Shown here: one piece after another, positions 33,051-44,000 of the stretch
Layout: every line of letters begins with the position of its first letter
How positions within the stretch are numbered: the first letter of the stretch is position 1
DNA from: Sycon ciliatum
Taxonomy: Eukaryota; Porifera; Calcarea; Leucosolenida; Sycettidae
Assembly: GCF_964019385.1 (NCBI RefSeq)
Contig: NC_088644.1
Span: 44,910,483-44,974,482 of the forward strand
Direction: 5' to 3'
DNA length: 64,000 bases
Position numbers and translations under genes: made by a program
The notes under the pieces: generated by a model
The model's input: only the letters and a program-made list of their open reading frames with translations
The model's database searches: none
Told to the model about the DNA's origin: nothing

Positions 33051-34250
33051 AGTACCACCTGTGGATTCAGAATGTATTGTGGTTTATGAGCCTCCAGATA
33101 GCGGACAAGGATTGCGAGATAGTCCAGTCAAGAAATTGTCAGAAACAGTTGCAGGAGTGGTGGAGAACCCGAAATGGATAGTGTTGAGGAAGAGGAATCG
33201 CAACTCTGCAACCTGGAGATGGTACACCGCATTATCGCAAGGATGGTCCTGTGTAGATAATCTTTTCTAACTACTAATCTTGACGAGCTAATAAGGCTCT
33301 TGAACCAAACCTCTTCCTCGCCCACTTCAGGCTGAGTGGGTAAGCAGCAGCTGGGATAACGTCTCTCTCGTCTCTCGGTGCATGATGCTCTTGGACCGAT
33401 CACAGTGGTGCTTGTAGTACTCGTATTCAGAAGGTATCCCATGTACACGCAGAGGCCAGCCGATTATGACGCTCCAAGTAATCCCGTCCAGCGAGCTTTG
33501 AACACTCGCATAAGATATGGGCAACCGACTCGCTTGCCTTCACACACATTCGAGACAGGTGGCTTCCACGCTGATGGAAGATTTGGGGCTTGAGCAGGTT
33601 AGTTGCCAAGGCCTGGTATAGTGTCGCGATGACCAGGCTCTCTTTGATCTTCTTGAGGCCAGCCGTGATCTTCTTGAGACCCAAACTACCCATGCCAGGG
33701 TTCCTGGGTCCACGCCAAGAGATGTTCATTTTGAAGCCGCACTTCACCACCTGTGAGGTGTCCGGTGGGGCAACCAGATGTGGCCACAGAATGGGTGCAG
33801 CAAGCTTCATGAGTTCCGCATCTGACTGAAGCACATAACGCTGCAAATTGCTTTTCTCCATGGTGACAACATCATGCATACTTTGCAAACCACGTCCACC
33901 CTCCTTGCGACTGACGTACTAACGGGCGACATCAGCGCGTGGATCGAGAGCTCCATGCATAGTCGTAAGCTTGCGCGTTCTTCGGTCATCAGATTTCAAC
34001 TCGTCCTGCGTCCATGCCAAGATACCAGCACTATACCATATCAAAGCCGCAGCCCAGGTGTTGATGGCTGTGATGATGTTGTGGCCGTTTAGAGCTGAAC
34101 GGAGTAGTCGTATGAGGCAGATGACGAACAGCAGTGGGGATATGGAGTCCCCTTGGAAAATTCCTTGCTGAATGGCCGCCGATCTCAAGGTGTTGGTGCC
34201 GTTCCAACGGTCAACCTTCCACTGAGCCATGCTAACAGTCATAAGTCTGC
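33050..34250 (-). mobile_element. RLE-type LINE relic, broken
   Basis: Minus-strand pieces, in order, read IQQGIFQGDSISPLLFVICL (motif B), INTWAAALIWYSAGIL..WTQDEL, TRKLTTMHGALDPRADVAR, then (another frame) KIKESLVIATLYQALATN and SVAHILCECSKLAGRDYLERH, and finally YGIPSEYEYYKHH. This is the RT, thumb and zinc-knuckle order of R2/NeSL-like LINEs. Several frame changes and stops break it. Confidence 0.75.
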
Positions 34251-35010
34251 GTACGGATTCTTGTATGCCAAACAGTTCCTATATTATTACTATTAGACCA
34301 TATATGACATCAGACACTGGACTCTGCATAATTATATGATGACATCAGACACTGGACTCTACGACAAAAGAACCAAATACAACAACGTGCGTAAATGATA
34401 GTCAAACGGAATTTTGCAACATTAGGACTATTGCCGGATGTCATGGTTCCACGCCGGCCATATTCAATGTCACACAGAGTGGATTTAACTACTGCATGAA
34501 TCTCGTCTACGGTTCTGTTCCATGCTACTTGACATAACCAAAGGATGGTACGACCAAAAGGTTGACACTTGCAACATTATGTCAACATTCCTTTTCAACA
34601 GCGAAAGTATGTTTAGCACACCTTTCAAGGGCAATATTGATCAGTTACGAAGGAAACTGTCTTTTTATCTATGCCATTTCGAATTACATTGTCAATCCGC
34701 TCTAGATAATCGGTGGGATTATTCTTCTCAAAGTTTAATGATGATGCCAGTCCTTCTTCTTTCCCATCGTGGACCTTTCATGTATCGACTTTGCTGTTAG
34801 GACAATAAAGTGAGTAATAACTTCATGTTCTCCCGTTAAGTCCAAATTTGAAATTGAGTAATAACTTCATGTATTGACAGTACTATTGTATTGTAAGCGC
34901 ACATAAGTGTTCTTGTTCTGTATTGTGCAAGGGCATGTGATGTCCGTGGCAACTCTTGATTGTGTCTCACTTCTTATTATAACAACAAATGATGAGGGCG
35001 CAGAAGGAGT
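34251..35010. other. No gene; fragment of the 1.9-kb repeat at the end
   Basis: The tail near 34940-35010 (CTCTTGATTGTGTCTCA and GCGCAGAAGGAG) matches internal words of the 1.9-kb repeat at 31878-31945 and 55810-55870. The rest is unassigned. Confidence 0.45.
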
Positions 35011-36032
35011 TTTACAAACCACCAGTTCTCAAGTGGGAAAGGCCTTCGCGTCTAATGCACTGTATTCTTTGCAATGTTGTACCTCGACTTCGCCGTACCG
35101 CTGAGGTTTGCTGCATGGCATACGCTATATGCGCTGTGTGCAGTTTTTACTGCATACACTGTTATGTCATGTTTTATATGCGTATGCTTTTCTGATATAC
35201 GCTGTCATTTGCATGCTATAAATAGCTGGCGATCTTAGTGTTAGTTTATTATATTCAATCAAGTGAACAATACTGTGGTAGAGAAAATAGGTGTCCTCAT
35301 GCCGTGTGCTCGTTCGTTCCTGAATTTTAGAGAATCAGAAGGGTTCACAACATTTTGGGACCACGCCAGGATTGAAGCGCTCATGACAGAGGCACTAGGT
35401 AATTTGGAGGCCATCTTCATCGCCAATGGATTTCGGTTAGAATTGGAAGGCGAGAAGTTGGAGGAACATGTAGAGCAGAGGCTCCGACAGTGAGAGGAGC
35501 GTGAGGGGCGCAGTGCCAGACGGCAAGAGGAGGCGCTCGGCACCGAGTTTGACAAAAATCTGAAAGAGATTAACGAGCGCTTCGCCAAGGCGTATGAGGG
35601 TGATGGTGAAGCCGCCAGTGAGAGTGCGATTGGAGGTACAGCGGAAGCTCCCAGTCACAGCGGTGGGCGTAAACCATTGATGAAAATCCCCTCATATGTT
35701 GAAACGCATTCACTTGAGCGTTATTTCGGCCTGTTCGAGGCCACCTATTCCAAGAATGAGTTCGAAGAAAGCGAATGGCTGCTTCGATTGCGTATCGCAC
35801 AAGCGGGTAGCACAGAGGAGAGGATCTGTATTTGCTGCAGAAACTACGAGAGTTGCTTGCCTCGCTCGGAAAGACGCCAGACAAAGTGTGAAAGACGTTG
35901 CTGACAGGCAAGCAGCGGTCAGAGGAGTCTTTTCACTAATCCGTTGTGCGTGTTTGCCGAGAGGTAGAGGTGTGGACCACACTCGTAATAAGATGGAAGA
36001 TAGCGAGGTGGACACCAAGTATAACGCCGATA

Positions 36033-36063
<31 letters not shown>

Positions 36064-36740
36064 TAATAAGGATGGCGTAACTCCTCTGTAGCCTTGTCAT
36101 GATTTCTAATTTTCTTTCACCGCCCACGGCCGCACAAAGTCCTTGGCTACAAAAAAAAAATTAAAGTCTCTCCAAATCTCTCAAAACCAAACTTAAAACT
36201 CCTTTCCAAATTTTCGCCCAAGAGGGCATCTTCAGTAAGTTTGGTTTTGAGAGATTTGGAGAGTCTTTAATTTTTTTTTGTAGCCAAGGACTTTGTGCGG
36301 CCGTGGGCGGTGAAAGAAAATTAGAAATTATTATTAATATAGGTAAAATGGCCCCTTTGCTGGAAGCAATGGCAAAAAAGGTGATCTAGGATCAATGCGG
36401 ACCTGGTCGAACGGCAGTGCTACAGGATGTCTCTGCGTCAGGTTCAGGAGCACGGCGGGTCTTACCAGATCGCACACGGACGACAGGGTTGATACTGCCA
36501 GGAAGCCAGTGGAACGATCAGTGGCAAGGCTCAGTGCATGCCGATATCGGTCGCAGACACAGAGAAGCAGCTGAAGACACTGCCAAAGGAAGGGAGAAAG
36601 GTTTTTCAGCAGCTTTACTACTTCAGTGGAAGTGGTGTGGGGGAATTTACCAAATCATGTTGTTTGCTAGGCCTGTCCTTGTAAATCCTATTGCGCTGAC
36701 GGAAGTGTCTGTTGCTGGCAGTTCCTGTCAAAAAGACTGA
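35011..36740 (+). mobile_element. LTR retrotransposon fossil (LTR and gag), Gypsy-like
   Basis: The parts seen are an LTR of about 340 bp (about 35011-35352), a primer-site-like start after it, and gag sequence downstream. A minus-strand relative lies at 50640-51833. The CCHC/KCQ-KHH knuckle of that relative leaves open whether the family is Gypsy or BEL/Pao. It is broken, with several breaks, and a foldback element has inserted into its gag. Confidence 0.65.
36104..36326. mobile_element. Foldback (hairpin) element
   Basis: Two nearly perfect inverted arms of about 92 bp (36104-36196 and 36235-36326) flank a short loop, beside an ATT trinucleotide tract (36035-36062). The interruption lies within gag sequence; the uninterrupted relative is on the minus strand near 51020. 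It carries no coding capacity. Confidence 0.75.
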
Positions 36741-37048
36741 AAGTCACCATTCTCAACTCCTGTGTGGGTTTGAGCGGTCATGTCGTTGTATGAAACAGTC
36801 AAAGTAAAGGTTATGATTGATCAATATGGTGGTAAAGACACACCTGGCAATATGGCGGTAAACACACGCCTGCCCACACACGCTCTCTAGGCTGCAAAGT
36901 TCTGGCACAGAGCTCTCCTTCTCACCACCACCACCATCAGTTCGCGCCTGGCGCCTGGTCGATGCATGGTTGGCGGTATCCGGCATAGCGTGCTGGTACA
37001 TCAAGCAGTGCATGGCACATAGCAGATGACACAGCAACGACATAGCTT

Positions 37049-37092
37049 GATTGCGACGTACGTTTCGTCCCCGCTGGACTCATCAGGCAGTC
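37049..37092 (-). ncRNA. Hammerhead ribozyme, type I
   Basis: The minus strand has stem I GACTGC (one mismatch to its partner), CTGATGA, stem II GTCC/GGAC with loop AGCGG, GAAA, a 2-bp stem III with loop GTAC, cleavage triplet GTC (37055-37057), and stem I 3' strand GCAATC. All core bases match the consensus. Confidence 0.85.
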
Positions 37093-37235
37093 TTCTTCTT
37101 GGATGTCTTCACACGGAGCTCGACTCGGGAGAATGAAGTTTAAGACACCACTGCAACTGTACTTATGGTTGATAAATATGGTGGTAAAGACACACCTGGC
37201 AATATGGCGGTAAACACAATATGGCGGTAAACACG

Positions 37236-37280
37236 ATGAGTCCAGATGAGTGCAGCGGGGACGAAACGTACGTCGCAATC
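37236..37280 (+). ncRNA. Hammerhead ribozyme, mutated copy
   Basis: The second core half, stem III, GTC and GCAATC are intact, but the first core reads CAGATGA instead of CTGATGA and the stem I 5' strand is replaced. It is probably inactive or weak. Confidence 0.7.
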
Positions 37281-37588
37281 AAGCTATGTCGTTGCTGTGT
37301 CATCTGCTATGTGCCATGCACTACTTGATGTACCAGCCTGCTATTCCGGATACCGCCAACCATGCATCGACCAGGCGCCAGGCGCAAACTGATGGTGGTG
37401 GTGGTGAGCAGGAGAGCTCTGTGCCATAACTTTGCAGCCTAGAGAGAGTGTGTGGGCAGGCGTGTGTTTACCGCCATATTGCCAGGTGTGTCTTTACCAC
37501 CATATTCATCAACCATAAGTACAGCTGCAGTGGTGTCTTCAACTTCATTCTCCCGAGTCGAGCTCCGTGTGAAGACATCCAAGAAGAA

Positions 37589-37632
37589 GATTGCCTGATG
37601 AGTGCAGCGGGGACGAAACGTGCGTCGCAATC
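37589..37632 (+). ncRNA. Hammerhead ribozyme, type I
   Basis: A perfect 6-bp stem I (GATTGC/GCAATC), CTGATGA (37595-37601), stem II GTGC/GGAC with one G-G mismatch and loop AGCGG, GAAA (37615-37618), a 2-bp stem III with a 4-base loop, and GTC (37624-37626) are all in place. It should self-cleave after 37626 in a plus-strand transcript. Confidence 0.85.
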
Positions 37633-38093
37633 AAGCTATGTCGTTGCTGTGTCATCTGCTATGTGCCATGCACTGCTTGATGTACCAGCACGCTATGCCG
37701 GATACCGCCAACCATGCATCGACCAGGTGCCAGGCGCGAACTGCTGGTGGTGGTGGTGAGAAGGAGAGCTCTGTACCAGAACTTTGCAGCCTAGAGAGCG
37801 TGTGTGGGCAGGCGTGTGTTTACAGCCATATTGCCAGGTGTGTCTTTACCACCATATTCATCAACCATAAGTACAGCTGCAGTGGTGTCTTCAACTTCAT
37901 TCTCCAAATGTTATGATTGGTGGTTTTATGCGGTAGAACGCGAGCAGAATACCGAAAAAAACAAGTGCGAAGATAAGCGCCAAGAGTAACTTGCCGCTAA
38001 GTAGTTGTTTGAGTGTTATTTCGAAGTACATGTATTTGACGTTGTTTTGAGGCCGTGCACTGAAACCGTGATTTGCATCCACGAAAATATGGT

Positions 38094-38176
38094 TGTTATG
38101 AACCCTCTGAGATTCTCTAAATTGTCAGGATCGAACGACCACATGGCACGAGGACAACTCTTTTCTCTTCCACAGT
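38094..38176 (-). mobile_element. LTR fossil, first part, split by a LINE
   Basis: It matches the LTR at 35011-35352 in reverse orientation and resumes at 46552-46801 after the LINE. The split point has the duplicated ACAGT. An LTR with the same ends also stands at 51714-51833. Confidence 0.75.
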
Positions 38177-38361
38177 GGGAAAAGACTGTCAAGCAGGTGC
38201 AGGTTTGAGTTTTTTGAGCTCCGTAGGTTTTCGTCGTTTTTTCGCAGCCCACCCGGCATCAGGCCGGAGTGGAGCCCTTAGGAGTCGTAGTGTAGAATCG
38301 TAGCTTAGTGTAGAGTAGGTGATATTTTGAGTAGCTGTCACACCCTGACCTACTCTCCGCC

Positions 38362-39555
38362 ATGGACGAGCTGGCAGGTGAACCCCTGAGACTTCTGTGC
38401 AGTCTCCCAGGCATCGAAGCCAATGTCATCAGCTTGATCCAGCAATTGTCGTCGTATGTGAGTGAGTCTAGAGATAGAGAGGAGCGCGTGAAACGGCGTG
38501 TGGATGAGCTATGTGCACACGTTTCAGAGTTACGAGGCGAACTGAGCTCCTTGAGGCAGTCCGCCATTGCCCATGTCGACCAACAGCAACAAAAAGGCGA
38601 GGAGGTCAAGGAGAGTGCAGCTAGTAGTACGAATAGTACCCGTACGCTAACTGGAAAGTCTAAGCCGCGCGCAAATAGTGAAAAAAAGTCAAAGCAGCAG
38701 GCAGAACACGTGGGAACGCACACTGAACCCCGTACCCGTAGCGCTGCCACACCCTGGCACGCAGGCAAGACGGTGCCCTCAGTGGACACGGAAACGGAGT
38801 ACAATGTCATGTACTCTGACGCAGAGGGTACTGAACTCCTGCCAGTCAAGAACTCCAAGCCTGTGTTCAGCACCATCACGGACGACTCTTGGAAGTTGGT
38901 CTCTGCAGGACCACCCAAGACCAAGCACTCTGTTGCCTATGTGGGCAACATCTCCCCAGATTGCACAGAGGACCGCCTGAAACAGTTCATCATGGACAGA
39001 AGCGAACAGGCAATGTCAGGCTCTTCCATTCCCGTGCATACCTGCAGTGTACATGTAGGAGAGAGTGGACGAGTATCAGCCAGAGTCACTGTAGATGCCA
39101 CCTCCATGCCTATTGTGACCGCCCCCAACTTCTGGCCTAGGCCTTTGTACTGCCGACCATGGCGCTTCTCCAAAAACTCTGGCGTAAACCGCAGCAGCAA
39201 CAGCGAAAACAGCAGCAGCAGCAGCAATGACAACAGCAGCAGCGACAACAGCAGAAGCAGCAACAGCAGCAGCAGTAGCAGCGACAACAGCAGCAACAGC
39301 AGCAGCAGCAGCGACAACAGCAGCAGCAACAGCAGCAGCACCGCAGAATCTTCCGCACCACAGGCAAACACCACTGGCAACGCAAGCAGTGCAGATGAAA
39401 GGGACAGTGAGGATGGAAGCTCTGCCGATGCAGGTACCTCGAGTCGAACTCCAGGGATGAAAGCTCGCTCCCACCAGCGAGATTCACCACCTGCAGACCA
39501 AGCAGCCAAGTACCCTGTCTCAGTTGGCAATGCGTTTGCACCCCTAAGCCGGTAA
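38362..39555 (+). CDS. LINE ORF1 protein
   Basis: The 397-residue frame has a coiled-coil-like region at about residues 30-72 (ESRDREERVKRRVDELCAHV), a basic linker, an RRM-like stretch at about 190-275 (HSVAYVGNISPDCTEDRLK ending PLYCRPW), a Ser/Asn-rich tract at about 275-335 encoded by AGC/AAC repeats, and a hydrophilic tail. It is an RNA-binding chaperone by analogy with other LINE ORF1 proteins. The stop codon overlaps the ORF2 start as TAATG. Confidence 0.8.
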   Translation: MDELAGEPLRLLCSLPGIEANVISLIQQLSSYVSESRDREERVKRRVDELCAHVSELRGELSSLRQSAIAHVDQQQQKGEEVKESAASSTNSTRTLTGKSKPRANSEKKSKQQAEHVGTHTEPRTRSAATPWHAGKTVPSVDTETEYNVMYSDAEGTELLPVKNSKPVFSTITDDSWKLVSAGPPKTKHSVAYVGNISPDCTEDRLKQFIMDRSEQAMSGSSIPVHTCSVHVGESGRVSARVTVDATSMPIVTAPNFWPRPLYCRPWRFSKNSGVNRSSNSENSSSSSNDNSSSDNSRSSNSSSSSSDNSSNSSSSSDNSSSNSSSTAESSAPQANTTGNASSADERDSEDGSSADAGTSSRTPGMKARSHQRDSPPADQAAKYPVSVGNAFAPLSR

Positions 39556-41057
39556 TGACCAACAAAACCCTGAAATTGTTCGTAACAAATGCCTTTGGGC
39601 TAATGAGTAAGTTAGATGAATTCCGCCATGTGCTCCATGCTGAATCCCCAGATGTTGCCATAGTAACAGAGTCTAAGCTGTCAGAGGCTGTGACTCAAGC
39701 AGAGTTGACACTCCCTGGCTACTACCAGCCTCTGAGACGCGACCGAAACCGCCATGGTGGCGGGGTGGCAGTTTGGGTGAAGGCCACGCTAGCCATGAAC
39801 GAACTGGATACCATTGATGTCTTCGGCCAGGAGCTAGTATGGCTAAACGTCAAACTGTCAAATGGCCGGCCTGTGGCTATATGTGCTGCATACCGTCCTG
39901 GAACGTGCTCAGACACAGACACCAGCATCTTCGACGTGATCTGCAGGGGCCTCACCTCCACAGCCTGCCGCAACTCTGCTGTGATAGTTGCTGGAGACTT
40001 CAATGTACATAACCAAGAGTGGCTGCACAGTAGCAGAACAACTAGAGCCGGCGAGCATGCAGAGGACATGTGCTACATGCACGGTCTTGAGCAGCTAGTC
40101 GACCAACCAACGCGTGGCCGCAACACTCTGGACCTGATTATGTCCGACCTACCCGTAGAATCATTGGCTACTGTCTTGCCACCTCTTGGCAAATCTGACC
40201 ATGCCTGTATACTTGCTGACTTCCAGATCCGTGCATCACGCGAGCCTCCCATATCAAGAACAGTATGGAGGTATCAGCATGCTGATTGGGCCAGGCTCCG
40301 TCACTTCTTCAGAACCACCAATTGGGCAGCTATTGCTCGGACTGATCCAGACCTGTCATGCACTGGCATCTCAGAGAGGATCCTGGAGGGTATGAAGAGA
40401 TTCATCCCCTCTAAAATTCTGAAAACCCGAGCATCAGATCCTCCATGGTGGACCCCTGAGTGCACTGCTGCCACAGTGAGGAAACGACGTGCATGGAGGT
40501 GCCTGAGAGACGACCAGTCTGACCACGATCGGCAGTCAGCCTACCAAGATGCACGGCTCTCAACGATTGCCTGTCTCAAAACTGCCAAGAGTGCTTTCAT
40601 GGCGAAACTGAGACAGAAAATGACCTCAAAGCAGCTGCCACCCAGTGACTGGTGGCGCACCGTCAAGCGTGCCTCTGGCAATGGGCGTAGTCAATCTGTT
40701 CCGACATTACGTGATCCCGATGGACGAGAGTACACAGCCAGCGCAGACAAAGCAGAATGCATGGCCCGCTATTTTGCAAGCAAATGCAGTCTCGCACAAG
40801 ATGACCTGTCCGCCCCATTCCCATATGTCAGACCTCGAACTGACCAGGCCCTTTCGGACGTCCGTTTCCGCGTCGCTGCTGTTGAACGCACCCTTCGCCA
40901 GCTCAACCCATCAAAGGCAACCGGGCCGGATAGGATACCGGCACGAGTGTTGAAAGCCTGCTCTGCTGAACTGGCGCAACCGCTTTCCATACTGTTTACC
41001 CAATGCTTCCAAACTGGGATACAACCCAAGACATGGAAGATTGCCAACATAGTGTAA
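39555..41057 (+). CDS. LINE ORF2, first part: AP endonuclease and RT fingers
   Basis: The start is chosen at the ATG that overlaps the ORF1 stop (39555). Residues 1-225 form an APE-type endonuclease: FVTNAFGLMSKLDEF, VTESKL, GGGVAVWVK, AAYRPG, VAGDFNVHN, TLDLIMSD and KSDHACI are seen in order. The RT begins with LRQLNPSKATGPDRIPARVL. The last codons before 41057 come from the inserted Gypsy LTR. The frame resumes after 44838, where the remaining RT continues. The joined length would be about 960 residues, usual for this clade. Confidence 0.9.
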   Translation: MTNKTLKLFVTNAFGLMSKLDEFRHVLHAESPDVAIVTESKLSEAVTQAELTLPGYYQPLRRDRNRHGGGVAVWVKATLAMNELDTIDVFGQELVWLNVKLSNGRPVAICAAYRPGTCSDTDTSIFDVICRGLTSTACRNSAVIVAGDFNVHNQEWLHSSRTTRAGEHAEDMCYMHGLEQLVDQPTRGRNTLDLIMSDLPVESLATVLPPLGKSDHACILADFQIRASREPPISRTVWRYQHADWARLRHFFRTTNWAAIARTDPDLSCTGISERILEGMKRFIPSKILKTRASDPPWWTPECTAATVRKRRAWRCLRDDQSDHDRQSAYQDARLSTIACLKTAKSAFMAKLRQKMTSKQLPPSDWWRTVKRASGNGRSQSVPTLRDPDGREYTASADKAECMARYFASKCSLAQDDLSAPFPYVRPRTDQALSDVRFRVAAVERTLRQLNPSKATGPDRIPARVLKACSAELAQPLSILFTQCFQTGIQPKTWKIANIV

Positions 41058-44000
41058 CCGTCCAACCAGAGCGATTCAGGATCAAGAGTAGAACGACTTT
41101 ATTATACCATCAACGGGGTTATATGGGACAGAAGTGTAATCCAAGGTGAACATGCAACACAGGTGTGATGTAACACAACGTAAGTGGGAACGTGTAGTAG
41201 GATGCACAGTGTGAGTGTGTGAATCTGTTACAGCACCCCCCTCGTCAGCAAAGGTGAGCCGGGCTAAACACGAGTAGGTAAGCATTATAATACCAGTAAA
41301 TCAATATTATTGGTTCGAAAATAATTGCTAACACAAGAGGCAATTCAAGGTATGGTAGGAAGTAAAACTCAACGCAGGAAAGGCGGCTATTGACGACGCT
41401 TCGTTTTCAAGTAACTCTGCAGCGGAATAATTTCCTTGTTAGACTCGTCCAATAAATGTTCGATAGGCTCCCAGGTGTTCTCACTGTAGCCACGCCATTG
41501 AACTAGATTGTCACTGTCGGGGCGCTTCATTCGTTCCATAACTACACTCAGCTCAGGGTCCACGGCATAACTGTCCAGTATCATGTTGGCTATATCGTCA
41601 TTGACCTCCAAGGTATATTCTATAGCGTTTAGTCGAGCTTCAGGCGGAACCACATGATCTTCGTCCCTTAAGTCCGGGCGGCGTGACAACGGATCCGCCA
41701 CATTCTCCTTGCCAGGTTTATGGTGAATAGTGTAATCAAAGTCCGCAAGAAATTCAACCCAACGGGACTCCCTTTTCGTGAGATTTGATTTTGTCAGTAA
41801 GTAGACTGCTGCTCGGTTGCCTGTGAAAACGTCAAAGTGTTCAAACAAATAAATGCGCCACATCCGGAGGGCGGACACAACTGCTAACGTTTCTCGTTCC
41901 GACGCTGTGTAGTTCCGCTCCGCCGAGGAAAGCTTTCGACTGCCGTACGCCACTGGCAACCAACAACCAGGTTCCCCCTCCTGCGAGAGCACCCCCGCGA
42001 TTGCAAAATCGCTAGCATCAGTTTCAACTCGGAAAGGTTTTGATACGTCTGGAAGTCTCAAAATAGGGGGATTTAGCAGTGCCCTTCGCAACTCCTCGAA
42101 TGCTGCCTGGGCCTCACCAGTCCATGAGAACCTGGTGTATTTACCCGTTAGCTCCTCCAAGGGCTTGGAAATATATGAATAGTGTCTAATAAAGCGACGG
42201 AAGTAATTGGTAAACCCGAGAAATTGTCTCACGTCTTTCACCGTACATGGGGTGGGCCAATCACGAACTGCAGCCAACTTCTCCGGATCAGGGCTAATCG
42301 AGGAACCGGTCAAACGGTGACCCAAGAATAGAATTTCTTCCACCGCAAACTCGCATTTCGGTAACTTGCAGAATAGTTGGTTAGCGCGGAGGGTAGTCAG
42401 AACGGTTCGAATGTGCTCAACGTGCTCTTCCAGGGTTTTGCTAAAAATCAGAATGTCATCCAGGAACACTACCACGAATTGGCGCAAGTACGGCTGCAGA
42501 ATGGAGTTCATCAGTGATTGGAAGGTTGCCGGGGCATTAGTCAGACCAAACCCCATGACCCTGAACTGGTAGTGGCCAAACGGGGTGTTAATTGCCGTTT
42601 TCGGCACATCCTCCTGTTGTATCCTGATTTGGTTGTATCCTGCGCGAAGATCAAGCTTCGAGAAATATGCACTGCCCTGCACTGTGTCGAATAGGTCCTC
42701 AATGTTAGGGAGGCAGGCCTTATTCTTAATTGTTATTCTATTAAGTTCCCTCCAGTCACACACCATGCGAAGAGATCCATCTGATTTCTTCACAAAGAAC
42801 ACAGGAGCCCCATAGGGCGACTTACTCGGCTCTAAGAAGCCTCTCCGGAGCAGCTCCTCAATCTGCTTCTGGAGCTCGTCTAGCTCCGGCTTCGGAAGGC
42901 GGTATGCCGGTCGTGATGGTGGCGCTGTCCCTTCCGCCACCTTTATTTCATGGTCGACCGTTCGCTCTGGCGGTAGTTGGTCAGGGAGCTCGTCCGGAAA
43001 TAGGTCGTCGAACTCACGTAGCAGAGCGTTCAGCTCACTTCCGAAGTGAGTTCCTTCCTTGTCACGGATAGGTGGTGGATCTTGGCCCGGCGCATCATCC
43101 TCCATAGAGACCCAGGCTATATACGCTTCGTCTCCTGAACGAATAGCGGCATTCGCTTGTGCTGCAGAGATGAAGTGGGATTCTGCGAACTCGGCGTCCT
43201 CGCCAGCTTCGTGGCCTCGAGCCACGAAGGTGTCCTCCTGGATCTGCACCTTTTTACTCCGGAAGTCGATCGTTGGGTTGTGGCGAGACAGCCACGGCAT
43301 TCCCAAGATGGCGTCGTAGCGCGCCAGTGGCAGCACGGTGAAGGTCTGGGTTTCGCTGAAGTCAGCTACCACCACTTTTACTGGCCCGGCAGTTTCCAAA
43401 GGCTGTGTACGAGACGACCCATCTGCTAATGTGACCTTCAGCTCCTTGGTCGCCGTGTCAGTCTTCAGGTTATGTCTCCTGACGAACTCCGACGACAAAA
43501 AATCGTGGGTAGAGCCAGAGTCTATTAGCATGGTAGCCTTCCTCCCATTCACCTTCCCAGTGACACATAGCAGATCGTGCTCTGCGCTCATCGCCACGCT
43601 GCTGATGTGCGCCTTAGGCGTAGCGTCAGAACTCTCCACTGCAGGATCGCTTGCGCTGTCTCCTTCCTCAACACTCAGGCCCTCGAACCTATTGAACACA
43701 ATGAGTGGTGTGGGTGCCTGAGTATCCACCGCCAGTGAGCGCACTCCCTTCTTCACTGGCTGGAAGCGTTTGGGGAATTCACGATGACTGGACAGTTTCT
43801 GGCAATATGTCCAGGCTTCCTGCATGAGTAACATATGGGCTCACTCGTACGGTTAGATTGCTGCTGCTGACGTCCCCATGGACTGACAGGTTGCCTCGGT
43901 GTACTGGCCTGAGCGTGAGGTGCCGGACCCGGGTGCCTCGACCGACGAATGCCTGTGCCTGTGGTGGTCTGTTCCCTCCATACTCCTGATGCCTGCATGG

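Larger units (their letters stand above)
36785..37906. mobile_element. Hammerhead-bearing repeat array (retrozyme or Penelope terminal repeats)
   Basis: Three units of one repeat are present: one inverted (36785-37172, minus) followed by one full and one partial unit in plus orientation. The two plus-strand ribozyme sites lie 352 nt apart (cleavage triplets at 37272-37274 and 37624-37626). Each unit carries a hammerhead motif, a GGTGGTGGTG stretch and paired GCCATATTG/TAAACAC words. Tandem, 5'-to-3' self-cleaving repeats of this size fit animal retrozymes or the terminal repeats of Penelope-like elements. No RT is present in the array. Confidence 0.75.

Noticed and set aside
38937-39530. Leu-rich minus-strand frame that looks like a membrane protein
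   Set aside because: It is the shadow of AGC/AAC repeats in LINE ORF1.
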